The notes: a model not told the origin generated them from the letters alone. Positions 32,601 to 47,600 are shown, counted from the first letter of the stretch. The stretch is 64,000 nt of DNA from Pampus argenteus (GCA_036937835.1 CM072873.1:8516001-8580000); one strand, 5' to 3'. Program-made: numbers and translations.

Positions 32601-35600
32601 GGAAGAAAACAAACTTTTGTGCTTTACTATCTCAGAGCAGTGAATGATCAGGCTTATACGTCATTATCGGGGCATCTGGAAATGCGTAAATCATGTCATG
32701 AATACACTCATGCTCACTGACGGGCATCATACCTCGGTGGCAGAGGTCCACACAGCGCTGCACAGCAGTTGGTGAATATATTGCCATGGCTGTAGGGGTT
32801 ATAGTTGTCCTTCCCCCTTTTAGAAGACCATGAGCCTTTTATCTGGAGGAGACCACACATCATCAGTCACAGATTCAGGGGGACAGAAACATATCTCAAG
32901 TGTCACTCAGAGACAAATCAGGACAGGGTGAAACAAAAGTTTGTGTATCATGTCTGGTCTAGAGCTGAAAACGTTTCCTGGCCCATACAGGAACCGAACC
33001 TGCAACCCTGGCGTTAATAGCAACACCAGTCTCAGTGAAGTAAAAGGGATTCAGAGCTAAAGCTGTGAGCACATGATGCTTCTGTTTCCATTTAGTATGT
33101 CTATCTATGAATAATGGGGCAAGATTATAATTGCTAAAACCCAAATTAAAAAAGGTGTGGAAAAGCTGAAAGATATGTCAAACGATTTCATAGGAATGTG
33201 CAGGAAGATATGCAAGTTATGTAATTGTGGCTTTAAAAAAGTACCAATCCATTTCCAACAAAGTAGTCCAGTATACATGTCAGTATATTTGATTGATTTC
33301 TATTTAATGTTCATACTCACATCTTCGTTGGTGGTCTGGTTGGAGCTGATCAGGTACGTATGGAAACCTGAAAGGCCCACTATAGACCAGACAGAGAAGA
33401 AACACACCACCACTTCCAACACGGTGACACAATGAAGTCAAGGAATAACTGACTACCACAGTTTCTATTTCATCTCTCATTTCATTTAGCGTAACAGACA
33501 ACAACGTGAAAAAGCACATGCAGAAACAGAAAACAGAGTCAGACCCATACAGAGCCAGCACGGACAACAATTGGTACGAGCTCTAACAGCTAGCATATTG
33601 ACCTCTAGCCGGGGGACTGTTGTCCTCTTGCCAATAATCCCTTGTTACCAGTTCATTTGGCTGGGACTGCAGCACACTGCTCATTTTCTCTGTACTACAT
33701 AAAGCACTGAGATCACAAATAAGATGAATGTTACAAAAAATGAACTAGAATAACCTATGGTAAACTAAATCCTAGGACACTAGTCTCTAGAAGAATATGT
33801 AATCCCTGAAATAAGCACAATAAAGCCCCTACTCACTACTTAGCAACACAGAGTCCCTGTGGGCATTTAAAAAATAAATGAGTAGTCACATAACATTACA
33901 TGAACTTATTACATGAGTTTGTGTGCTTTCTCATGTGTTAGGATACTTGTGATGTGATGACGACAAACACCTCTGCAGATCTGGATTGTTATGGCAAATC
34001 AACAACTCATCATTTACATCATCATATTTGTATTTTTTTTTTATATCAGCCATAATTCTGCTCTTATTACTATAGTTGTTATTGTTGCTGCTGTGCATCT
34101 CTGTGTCTCTCCCTCTTTTCTCTCTCAACCCCACCGGTCAAGGCAGATGGCCGCCCACCTAGAGCCCGGTTCTGCTTGAGGTTTCTTCCTGTTAAAGGGG
34201 AGTTTTTCCTTTGCTGCCGTCACCAAGTGCTGCTCATGGGGGAATTGTTGGGGCTGTCTGTAAATTAAAGAGTTGTGTCGACTTGCTCCATGTGTAAAGT
34301 GTCATGAGACAACTTTTGTTGTAATTTGCCGATATATAAATAAAACTAACTTGACAATTTATACAAAGCCCATGAACCAGTATGGAAAAAATAATAATAA
34401 ATCAACTCAATATTGTCACTCTTCCCCTTTTTCTCTCTTAATCTGCCTCTCCCCAATCTCTCCCATCTTAACAAGGACAAAACATGCCATCATTCACTGA
34501 GTACAAAAGACTGCTACGATACTATCGACTGCAGTTCCCCATTATTAAAGTCCTGCAGGACAAGGGCTGTTATCAGCTCGGCTTGGCACACATTTCTCTG
34601 CCAGAGAAACATTTATCGCACTCGGCCATAAAGAGAAGGTCAGAGAGGCAGTTTCATAGTCCTGTGCTCTCCACTTGACTTGTGACTCAGAAATACTGTA
34701 GGGTATCATTTAGATTTGATCAACACAGAATCTGCACCTGCTTACTGGTTCCTACTGTTACTGGATTGTGATTTTGATTCTTGTTCAATTTCAGTGACAG
34801 ACCCCAAATATTCTGAGAGCACAAAACGCTGTTATTTTCAGTAGGTTTAGGCTTCCATAAATAGTCAAAAATTGTTTTAGGATTGTTTTTGTTAAAAGGT
34901 TAAATACATTTCAGAACCGATAAGTCTGTTGGGGAAAAGACATTAAATTTAAATTATGATGTGAGGTGACTGCTTCCAGCTAAAAGCTAAAATTCAAATT
35001 GTGTGCAAACAAAATGTTACTCCAATGACAAAATATAACATTTTGTCTAGTGTGGATTTATAGCAGACCACATGATTTTCACTAACGTTGTGTTGACACA
35101 ATAAACTGACTTAAAGAGTATTTGTAACAGCTGTGGCTTAAGATGTCTCGCTCGCACACACACACAGGCACAGCTATCCAATCTTACTCACACAACATCT
35201 CTGAAGAGGGAGGGGGGGGGGGGCAAGGAACGGGACTAATCAGACAAGCACCAGTCATGCAAGCAACTGTGCAGTAAATAGCAAGTGCAATGGATGGAAA
35301 TGGTTTTCAAAGTCACACGAATTCTGACCTACAGTATGACCTGTGTGCGCCATCAACTTAGTCTAGCTGAGAGTCAAACGATACAATCAAGGAAAGGCGG
35401 AGTAACAGAAAAACTATGGGCACAGAATTATATAAAGAAAAAAAAAACATGAACAGTAAGCAGCACAAATCAGACAACCACACTTAAAAACATACACATA
35501 TTCAACAGTAAATGCCAAATATCAGATATAAGTGAAAGGATATCTGGCGGGACTATTTTTAAGTGCCTTAAGGAACCCACTTCGATTGGAGCCTGTGGAG

Positions 35601-38600
35601 AAACAAAAGTAAGATTTCCATTAGACAACTGTGTTCATTATGACATATACACTATCTCGCAAAATGGTGCATAAGAGCATTCAAAAACTTCGAAGGTAGA
35701 AACTTGTATAACACTCTGTAGCCATTAACTGCTGCAGACACTTTGTTGGTTAAAGCCAGATGAACTGAGCTCGGCAGTACACACCCACTTAAACTGACAT
35801 TCAAATTTAACTTCTATCTGTGAAGAGTGGGAGGACGGAGCCAGAGGAAAGACCAAAATATAAATGTTGGCCAGCTATGTAGGAGACATCTCTGTATCTC
35901 CAATTAATCACAGCTGTGCATTATCAGCTGGGTTCAGAGAGTGTAGAGTTTTGAAAATGAATGTTTAGCAATAAATTAAATGTGCTACGAGATAAAAAGG
36001 TGAAGCATCGGGAATCAAAGAATTTAAGCTGCTGTGGTGTCTTTTACTACATCTGATAGTATTTAGACTCAACAACAGCAACACTGCATAGTTAAAATCA
36101 AAGACAGCACAGGAAAGGTTCAAAACAGATAACAGATAACAAGTAATAAATAATTAGCACTACGGTTTTCTAGCAGATATTCTGAACCCATATTTCTTTC
36201 CCACTCATTGATCCACTGACTGTCATTTATGCACACAATAACACACACACACATGCACTGATGGGGTGCCCAACAGTCCACTGCCTGCTCCCAGCTGGAA
36301 AAATGGTAACAAGCCAGAACGCTGCAGCTTTTCACAACGCCCACTTACAACCTGCTGGCTCGAAACACACCAAGAACACAGCCAGGAGGAGTGTGTGTGT
36401 GTGTGTGTGTGTCCATGTGTCTCCCTGCCTCCACTCTGCTACTTACTTAAAATGATGTGCGTGATGACAAAGGCGAAGATGAAGATGGTGAGGAAGGAGA
36501 GCGAGAGGATGAACATGTAGAAGAAACGGTAGTTCCTCCTTCCCACGCAGTTCCCCACCCAGGGACAGTGGTGGTCAAAACGTTCTGCATGAACAGGGAG
36601 AGACAGATGGGGGGAGAGTAAGATAATTATTATAGGTATGCACAGTTAGGAGTCTTTGCTTTCATCCCGCTACACTGCTGCTACAGCTGGTCAGGTAGTG
36701 TATCTAGTGGAAATCCCACCAGAAACACAGCTAAGTATGTAGTACAGCTGCAACGACTGATTAATCAATTAGTTGTCCTAAAAGCAAAAATCAGATGGTT
36801 CCAGATTAAAATGTGAGATTTAGCTGACTGACTTAAACTATAGTTAATTGTATTTATTTGGTATTGGGACTGTATATTTTACAAAACAAAGGTTTCTCAT
36901 TCATATGAAATAACCAGGTTACTACAGTGCATGTAAACACACAGTGCGAGTCCAGATCTGTGGGAAATTAGTGAGGAAATGAATAGTCTCTCCGGGTCTT
37001 GGCATAATATACACATTTTTCACATAGTGCAAAATGGCTATTTATATCAACTAGCTAATAAAAGTTACTGGAGGACCAACATGATTGTGTATGGCTGAAA
37101 AACTACCACTGTCACTGTGGGACTGTGCAAGGTTGAGAGACTTAAAGAAATACTAGGTCAACAGATGAAGTGACAACTCAATTTGTTGAGGAACTGTAAA
37201 TGAAGACAAATGGGAGGTGTTGGCCAGACTGCCATCAATAGAGTTGATGCAGCTGAGAACAAATTGAGTTTTCTATTGTTAATAACACTGACAGGAGTGT
37301 ATCAGCTTCACTGGTACAGAGTACAACTTTGTGGAAGTGAACAAAGCTTTATTGTTTACACAGAGGAGTGAATATAATGATTGTAATTTAGAAATACCTG
37401 TGTTGCAATGTATTCAAAACAACATGTATCTGAAGTGTTCAACTACTTGAGAAATGTATGGGATATGCATTCAGATTCAAATCAGTAATATTTTATTCAC
37501 ATTGCACACTTATTTCACAGACTGCTCCAAGAGTGGGGGGCTTATTGTTATAGTGTGCTTATTTAATCAGGTCTAGCTCCATAGTCCTATCTGTGAGTGT
37601 GACATTCTAGCTGTGCACAGTGGTAGCTATTTAACTAATTAATCACGGCCATTATTTGTTTAGTGAGTGAAATGACCTGCTTTTGTCTTCATTAATCAAT
37701 GCCTGGTTGAAATGTGTCTGGGTAACGCAGCCTCAAGCCAGAGGATGAAAGGGGACAACTACTACTGGACAAATGTGATTATCACCACAGCCTGGTCAGC
37801 AGTCACTAATATTTAGTGATCAGCAATGATCGGAGAGGACAAGAGACTTTAGGATGTGTTTTCCCACTATACCTCTAGTTATAGTGATATTGAACAACTA
37901 CAAGAGTTAAGTTACTCCAAACAACAATAGAAGAGTATTGATCTGATGTCTCAGATTAAATTTAAACCTGATCACCAGGAGAGGATAGAGGTACTGAAAA
38001 TCATTACTTCAGTTTTACAATTATCTAATTTACTCCTATTTATGTGCCAGTCTTCTTTTGATGTATTTTTATTGTGCCATTATGTAACATCATCAAAGCT
38101 TCATCTGATGTCCTCTAATTAAGTGCAGAAAGAAATAATTATGATAGACCTAATATCCCTCTAAAAACCACAACACTCTACCCACACATAAATAAGCATC
38201 AATATTTATGATGCTTATGTCTCACTTAAACTGGATTTTAAATACAAACAGACATACTATCTTAGCCCACTGTACTGTATACACACTGCAAAGCAAAAAA
38301 GCAGTATGACTGCAAAGAAAGGGAAGCAGTGTGCGTGTATTATAATTCTGCCCTCTTCTAAGCCTCTCCTATCACTCCCAGGTGGATAACCCTCTTAAAA
38401 GGGAAGTGACTGCCATATTCCCATCCTACACATCCACCAGGGAGGCCCTAACCATTCTGGCTGCTAACTTATTTAATAGCTCGTTAGCCCCCTGGCATTT
38501 ACAGCACCAGAGGTAGAAAGAGAGAGACAGACAGGGGAAGCACTCATACAGTAGCACCTTTTCATTGCCAATGTGATAATCAATTTCCAGTAAAAGTGTC

Positions 38601-41600
38601 GGTCCAAACAGTTACTAATACTGATCATTGCAGACTTAGAAACCACACGTAGTTACTTAACAAAAACACACATCCAAAACATGGTGTGTGAAACAATATA
38701 GTGTATGAATAATACCAGTTCCCTGTATGGGGGACTGGTATTATTCGTTCAGTTTCTCTCTTAATCCTCATAATGAACTCTGGACTCAATATTTCACTGA
38801 GGTGAATGAAACTATGATGAGTGAAGATCTGGAGAAAGCGTACTGGACATTAGTTCCTATTAAAGACACATTCATCACTCCCACCCACCTGCAGCGTGAA
38901 CAGTGAAACTGTGTTTCTCATCCTTCATTTCCTGCCATCTGCTTGAGTCTACAATCACCTATAATCCAAACATATTTTTAAACCTCATACTGAAGGATTT
39001 TTATCTATTAGATCACAACAATACACTGTTTGGACTGAAAATGTCTGCCAAGTATCTCCTGCGATTGTACTGTTTAACTCTTTATTACTTTATCCTGTCA
39101 TATCTTCACATCACTATATGCATCGAGGCAGGATATTTTAATTACATGTTTCATATCTAAATTTGCCCATCCACTTAAATTATGTATCCACATGCATAGT
39201 CCATTTATGAGACAGACTGCTCTCCCATCATTCTGTTCCTCTGCCAGCCTGTCTTTCCTCCTGCCAGTGTGTATCTGCCGCATCTGACTACCACCTCCGC
39301 ATCTTTTTCCCCATCTTTACTACTTCCTCATCTTTTATCTTCCAGGTTTTCTGTCAGATCCACTTCTGACAATGAAATGGGCATTGAAGGAAGGAGCAGC
39401 CTTTGATGGGATGAGCAAGAACATAAACCTTGAAGAGAGAGAGACTCAGACACATACATCTCTGTATCTCTCTGTCTATCTTTTAGTAATTTAGCCTGTC
39501 AGTGCTCTTCAGTTTGTTTTGTGGTTGTGAATCATCCTCTTCCATCATAGCTTTTCTTTTCCTCTCCTTTGTATGCGTGTGTGTTCATATATGTTGTGGC
39601 AGATGCAGAACTCTTGTTTACATATGAACAAAAAGGATCAAAATGAATGTGGAAAAGAAATCAACACAGAATACTGACAGACACTCTGAGCCAAATCGAC
39701 CCACATTTCCGTCTACCCAAACTCACATCCAGAGAATTTTTTACTCACCCACACAGTTGTCACAGAGGCTGCAGTGTGAGGCACGTGGCGGTCTGAAGAT
39801 TTTGCAGGTGAAGCAGTACTTCAGCTTGACTGTTTGGCCGTTGATGACCACCTCCTTGGTCCTGGGAGGAGGCCTGTAGCCTGTGCTGCCATTAGCCACA
39901 TCTTAGGAAAAGGAGAGAATGAAGAGAAAAAATGAAATGCTGCAAAACCAAAGCATTTTGTAAACTGAACTAACAGCTTTTTTTTTTTTAATCTTATAGC
40001 TTACTAAACATTTTTTCGTTATATTTTTTATAAAGTGTAGCATTACTCCGTTTCTATAACAACCTCTACTTTACATACTGGATAATGCATTGATTTTTGA
40101 GTCCAAAGCCTTATAGTCTGAAAAATACAGTAATTGTTGCAATTTTAATTTATTTAACTTTGGGAAACTGAATTTATAAAGTCTGCTACTTTAAAAACAA
40201 TGATACAGTTCTGACTAAATTTGCCTGGAAGAATTTTAACAAGACCTTGAAAAATCTTCACTAATCTTAAATAATGTTCATGATATCACAACCTACACAG
40301 CCCATTATTTTTAATTACCTCCACAATTTTAGCTCTTTTGAGCAGCTCCTATACAGAGATACCCAGAACAAAGCTTTTGTCCTGCTGATAACAGATTTAC
40401 ACTATCGCCCTCAAACTAGGGCCCCTACTTCTAACTACTTCTCTACATAACGTGCAGAATTACAGATTCATTGGCTGAAATTGTAACGTAGTTCAAATAA
40501 TATGAACAACAGAAATGCAACATGCACTTAACACCGTGATCCTCAGACGATACTATAAAAAGATGAAAATGGTAAGCTTTGAAGAGTTTTTGGTGGAGTA
40601 AGACAGCGGTGACGACAGGCTAAATGGTAGGAATGAGAGTGATGATGGTGTTTTTCAAGCTATAAAAATATAGAGCCTGTATCCCATTATTGCTCAGCTC
40701 GCAACGAGCACTCTCATGGTGCGTGAGAATAGGAGATGGTGTGTGTAGGAAGATCATTTTGAGATCATTTATACATGAGCCTGCATAGGGAGCGAGAGGC
40801 TCGTGTGGGCGTTTGACATTTCAAAAAGAGAGCAGAGAAAATTCAGCCAGTGAAATCTGTTCTATTGAATTTGTCTCTATTGTAATCAATGCCTACAGAG
40901 CGCTCTCCTCCATACTCACTCTGTTCCTCTGCCCTCTCAGCAGACTCCACCGAGGGAGACAATAAATAAGGGGAGTGTGTGAACAGCTCAAAGCACAATT
41001 CAGCCACCAGTGTTACCCAATGAAGTAGTTTTGGTAATATTAGAGTAGTAAAAGTTACGGTAATATTAGCTACTGTCAGGGGAAATAAAGGTAGTATTCG
41101 AGGAAACCTCTGAAGCATTTTCTATTTCCATTTCTATTATGTAATGCTGGCAGGTAACAACACTTCCATTTTGGAATTAATACATTAACATTTCTAAGTC
41201 AGAATAACACAAGGTTTTGCCATTCTTTCCAATTTGCTGACATGACATGAATGCAGTGTGAGGCATGTCTTATTGAATCTCCTCTGGTGGACTGCAATAA
41301 TAATAATAATCAATATATAATATGATTAAGTGTATGTATGTAATATTCATTTCATATTGTTCATTCCCCAGGTGCACAGAAACATTACAAGGTCAACAAA
41401 AATGAAACATGCTTTAATATTCCCAAAGGTAAAGTATTGATTTGCATTATATTAAATATTTTTTGCTGTTAAATATCCAATTCCTGTAAGTCCATGAAGT
41501 ATGAAGCCCACGCTTGGACAAAGATCTTTTCTTGTAACGATTATGTACGTTTTCTACCCATTAATATTATTAAATACAGACTAGCAACTTCTAAAAAGCT

Positions 41601-44600
41601 GTTTTAACAGGCTGATATTTTATTTTTTTAACTAGTACAGAGAGAGCTCTACAGTCTCAAAGAGAATACAAATTCAGTGGTTTGAAGTTTGCTGGTCTAT
41701 CGGGAATGTGTTCTGTGTACAGACAACAAAAACAACAGGTTACTTTCCGCCCAACCTTAAATGCCTGACTGTAAATACCTGTATATCTGTACCCTGTCCT
41801 GTAAGTCAACTTTGGTTACACCTTAAGTACACTTAACCTGCCCATCAGCATTCACTACACTTGTTCAGAGATGCCTGCAGTAAAGTGGTGGGTAAGCAGG
41901 GATATCAAAGTAGCTTTTCTGCTGAACAAAGCCATTTGTACACTTAACCATCCTGGCAGACAAAGCTTTCCCTTACATCAGTGTCTAGTGGGAGATCCCT
42001 CAGAGAGATAGGCCAGGTCTTAGAGCCTGATGCTAGAAAAAAAAGGCCAGGTAGATCAGGAAGTGATGTACAAACGCACGCACGCACATACACAGCTAAA
42101 TAAGGGTTCAAGACAAACTTTGCTAGCTGTTGCCTGCTGGGGTATAACAGGAAGCTAATTGCTATCCTGCTGTGTATCTGGAAGTGAAAAAACTGGAGTT
42201 TTTTTTCTTCACAGATGTACACAAGTATACATGATGCACATACAATGAATTAAGAGTACTGATAACATGATTAGCACTTTCTAAACATAAAAAAAGACTG
42301 TTAAACAGCACACAGGTATGGCATCATAAGGTGGTGTTAAAGAGAAGGCTTTATGCTCATGCGACGTCTTGCAAAAAACCACAGTGGTAAATTGAAGGTG
42401 ATTCATGTTGTGCTGTGAAAGATATTTTGGAAGTACAGGCTATCAGTAATATACAGCTGTTCCCAATGCACGCACAAAAGCTATAAGATGCATTTCTAAC
42501 GCCATATTTTCATAAATCAATACAACACCGAACCACCAAATTGAAAAGGCTAGAATATCAGAACAATCCCTCGAATCAATTTTTTTAAAGCATCGGATTT
42601 TACCATTTATGCTGCAATTCTGTTTGATCCTGAAACCTGTTCAAACACAGTTCAAAAAGCAGAGTGACAGTCTTAAAACATGCAGCCTCCGGTCTGCTCT
42701 GGTGCACACCATAACTAGAAGCCACTAGGAGGTAATTAACCACACCAAAACACACAATAGAGTGGTAATAAAATACTACTGAATCACACTGTATATGATA
42801 TATAAATGAGGGGTAGGGAACAAGTGTTAATATTCAAAGTGATGATCATCGAGCAGCTGCAGGGAGGTGGTAGATACAATCACTGGAGAACTGATGTTGT
42901 TCGTCAATAATGTGAATCGTCATATGAAACCGAGTAGTCATGTACACACCCACAAAACCTCAGTAGGAGAGAACCAGATACAAGGAATAACGCACGTTGA
43001 CTCAGAGCTCCCTTTACTCCCTTTTGTTTTGGAGCAGCAACAGGTTTTCCTCTGGCAATGACATGTCATGATTTGAAACAAACACCTGAACTGCATTCTG
43101 TGCTCCTTTTTAATGCATTGTACTTTCCAGAAAAAGGCAATCTTGGGCTGAATGCCAATGTCCTCCATTTCAGACTGTACCTTTTCACTCTGGGATTGCA
43201 AATTGTGACTGAGCTGAGAATGGCCTTGGCCAGGATATGACTTCTGTCTGCGTTTAGACAGACACGGAACATCGAAGAAGTCATATTAAAGTATTGGACA
43301 GGGCCAAAATATTACAGGAGAGTACAGGGAAACACAACACAGTTGATGCTTCACCCTGGACAACTGGATAACGAAGCCTGATGAGGTCCACAGGGAGACA
43401 GGATGGAGGAGCAGAGACGGAGAGAGATTTAGAAAATTACCATGACCAGACCATAAGCCATGTGTTAATATATTTTGCGTGTGTGAGTGTGTTCGTGTGT
43501 GCGAAAGAGATGGAGAGAGCGTAATGGATGAAAAAAGAGAATGAATGATCAGCGTGTTGAGTCAATCCAGGCCAGTCTAAATACTCCACTACAAGTTTGT
43601 TTTTTATCGTCTGTTTTTGCTCCAATCAAACCCCATACAGCGACAGCTCTATTCCACTACATTCCTGTCACAGTCCCCTGCAGCTCTATCGGCCAATGTC
43701 TATTATTTCTTTATCGTGTCCATGTCACTGTAAGCCTGGGGACTAACCAGGAATGAAGGAAGACTAAGGTGAGAAATGCCTCTTTACAGCACACATGATA
43801 AACCCGTTACTATTGTTACATAACACTGCCCTGGATGTTGGGGGGGTTCTGCTAATGAAGAAAGCTTAATTTCAGAAGGGAAATCAAGATCCAGTTTCCT
43901 GTTCCATAAAACTCACATCACACAACAGGATACACTGAAGTCCACATAAAAGCTTCCCACAAATGAGAAGTTGAGATGTCAAGTGGCTTATAGTAATAGA
44001 GACTCTTTCCACTAGCTGCACACCTATTACTTATTATAGTATTCAGCCAATAACACTGTAGTCTAATGTGAATGTGACCTAGGCTGGCTGGAAGAGTGAA
44101 GTTAGTCACATTGGCGGTTTAAGTACCAACATGAATTATGACCAAACTATCATTCAGAACAAGGCATCTATTCATTCTTTACTGCAACGGGACTGTATGT
44201 CAAACAGGCAAAGGGGGCTTTAACAATTTTGCATGAGTTGAAGGTCATCGGTAGGTGAACTGCAATGATGATTCATTTAAACTGGTGCCAGCTTTCAGAT
44301 ATTTAGTGGCTTTTAACGCAGCAGTGCTCAGCATTGAAGGGATACAGATGCCAAAACAGTATTAAGCAGAACATCTCTCACATCTTGCAATGTTCATGAT
44401 ATGACTGTTGATCAAAAGAGCCAAAGTTTATTCATAGTACAGTCTCAAATCTGCCCTTTCAGCCAAAGCAAGTTCAAGGTTACAAGCAGACCTACAAGTT
44501 GTTAAAATCCAACACGCATGATTGCTGTGTCTTATCACTACAGGGAGAGGAGTCTGTATCTAATGTGATTAAGCTAGCTCTCATCTTAGACAATGGCTCA

Positions 44601-47600
44601 AGCTGCTCTCTCTCTCCCTCTCTCTCTCCCTCTCTCGTAATGGGATGTGTGTTTGAGTCGGGCATCTGAATTAAGTTTTGAGCTAAGACAGCCCTACAAA
44701 ATATGCAACAAAAAGTGAGAACAAAGTGTAAATTAGAGAACAGTATTATTTGGGTTCGGAGATAAATATTTTAATCTAATTAGGTCACCCCTCAAAATAA
44801 AATAAATCTGTACCTTACTTGACAAACTGTCTTTAAAACCATAATCACATGACTTGTAACTGGTAATATTCAACTGAATCCTCATCGTCATTCAGGAATC
44901 GTGACAAGTTTACTTTTAATTTCATCTTTTGCAGCTATGGAAAAAAGAAACAAGTGATATAGATAAAACATAATAAATAATAGCAGACTTCACTGGTAGC
45001 TTTTTTGGGTGCTACTGCTGCCAAAACAATGGGATCCCTTCCCCAGGCCTCCAAAGATTACTCTGACTAGCCAGTGTTTTGTCTAAAGCCATGTGTCGTC
45101 TCATTTTCTGTGTATACTTTACAGCTTGATGTTGTGACACTGGGAGACTTAATGAGATGAGGTAGCACATTACAACAAGCACTGTACAGTGTGTTTAGTA
45201 TTACGCAATGTCTCAATGTCTCGTCCATCTGACACACAAGTAAACTTTGGACCCTTATTAACAACAATAGATGAAATCGGTGATAGGAATTTCATCTAAA
45301 GGACAGAAAGAAAAGAGGGAGAGTTTAGCTCATAGCTCTGGTTTTTCCAACAACACCTCTGTTGTTTGTCAGCCTGCCAATGTCTGAACAAGCCTTTAGA
45401 AAGGCAAGAACATATATATATATAAAATGAATTAAAAAGTAGATTGAAGTACACATTATATAATCTACCAATACTGCCATTTCATATTGATGCCAATAGC
45501 ACACTTGCATATAGTATCATCAGATCACCCAGACAAATACCCCCAGATAGGGATAGTTGCAGCAGAAGCCCGGACCCTGGCTTTCGGCCCCTCACTGTGG
45601 CTCAAACTTCGTACATGCAAACAACTTAACCTCTCGAAGCCATTTTCAGTTTGTTTTGACACACTTAGGCAGAGCAGAACGAGTCAGGACGCACTACCAC
45701 CAGTGAAGTGCCAACAAAGAAAAAAAAAAGGTGGGTCGCAATTCTAGTCCCAATGGTAAAACTATTTTATTAATCAAACATTTCAAGCACAAGGTCTTTG
45801 TCAGAGATAAGACCCTGTGAAGTGAATCGTAATTCTACAATATCATGCTTTTCATCACACACATACTTATACATGGAAGTATTTGTGGCTTTAACATGAG
45901 CTTCTATTCAGATATACTCACGTGGCGAACACACACACAGCATCACGTACAAAATAAACAAAGAAATTTAATAGCTATGTATCCCTCTCTCTAATATATA
46001 TAAACCTTCAAAACAACCATATTGACTGATCCTGCAGTCATGTAAAGCTTAAATGTCATTGCATCCTGCACTGATGTGCCCATCCTTCCTCCAGCAGCCT
46101 GAGCGCTAAGCCTTTAAAAATCTATTTCCTCCGCTGGCCTTGAGTCTCGCTGGCAGCTTCGGAAAAAACAGCGTGGCTGCCCTGACATTCACCAGCTAGC
46201 CTGGACCATATTAGGTGAAAGGAAGGAAACGGGCTGCTCTGACCATCTCTCACTCTGATTAGTGCTTCACAGAGTCTTTTGGATTTGGCATGCAGAACTG
46301 AACTGATGCCAGCCTGTCTAGTCCTGACATATTGGGCAGGCCGGCAGACATGCATAGACATCAGATGCAGCACACTGAATAGAAATCAACTGTTGTCTCC
46401 ATTTTCAAGCAGAGATAAACAACAAGCTGTGCTACCTTTCCCAACCTTGCACACTTTGCCCTTCAACCTTTTTATAGGTCTTTATGTTGTATTATGTTAT
46501 TATTATTATGTTATGCTCTATTAGAATTCCATGACAGATGTAACAGACTAAAGGGACACTGAGAACGGGGCGGATATGTTCTCTACTTCATTTGCTTCCC
46601 ACATATTTGTACTAGTGCAAACATGCCATATTTGACTTTGTTTCAGGCCACCCACTCTAATCATCTTTTCATATACCGAAGGCTACATTTGGCAGACAGC
46701 AGCAATATCTGCTCACACTGATGACAGCGTAAGGCCTAGCTATTAGCTTACCCTCCTGATATACAGGGAGGACGAAAGATCTTGATGCCACATATTGTAC
46801 AGACATTAGCTCCTCCGTTTAGTCAACAAATCAATAGTAGTAGTGTCAAGTATTGTAGCACTTTGACTTGAACACATCACGGTTTAGGCTGCTGAATGAT
46901 AGTTTGGTCATTTATCAGGCAGGTAGGGAATTAGAAAACTTCTTGTGGCCAGGAAATATATAATAATATATAGGGATTTTTGTTTTAATTAAGACAGCTA
47001 CACGCATGCATAGAATACATATTATAGGATTTTGTACTGAAAATGTTAATAGAGGAAAATGTGTGACAGTTCTGCAAATGTAATGTACTGAGCAAGTGTC
47101 ATACATCGAACTGCAAATCAGAAATGCAGCAAATGAGCATATGGAAAACAAAGCCTGAAGTGGTAGAGATTATAGTATGGCAGCACTGACATGAAAAAGT
47201 TAACCACACTCACTCTGTTCACAGTTACATAAGGTCATACTGGTTGAAAAAAAGAAAAGAAAAAGAAGTTGTGAATAAAAATGGACGCTAGCTGTCTCAG
47301 TCAGAAGAGAAGGAAAATGCGAGGAATGAGTACTGTAGTTAGTAAGAGAGAAGACAATGAAGAGCATCCATAAGAGAATCCAAGTACGACCACCACACAA
47401 CATGAGTAAATAAAAGGGTGAACATCAGCAGTGAAAGCAGATACTGTAAACTATTTCGCAACTTCGAAATGCATTTCAAGCACTGCTTCCAGATAGAGGA
47501 ACATACTGTAGACTGAATACAAGTGGAGTGAAAAATGAGGAATGAAGAGAGACACAGAAAGAGACGGGCAGAAGCATTTTCTCTTGCAAGACATTGTGGG

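Larger units (their letters stand above)
33424..35543 (-). other. zdhhc14 U12-type AT-AC intron (2,120 nt)
   Basis: Minor-spliceosome signals are complete: 5' site ATATCCTTT at 35543-35535, branch site TTCCTTGAC at 33445-33437 with branch A at 33438, and terminal AC at 33425-33424, 14 nt after the branch A. There is no polypyrimidine tract, as usual for this class. The junction restores codon AGC and the family-conserved SPAS/VLE sequence. The intron also holds a retroposon tail and a 12-G run. Confidence 0.9.
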
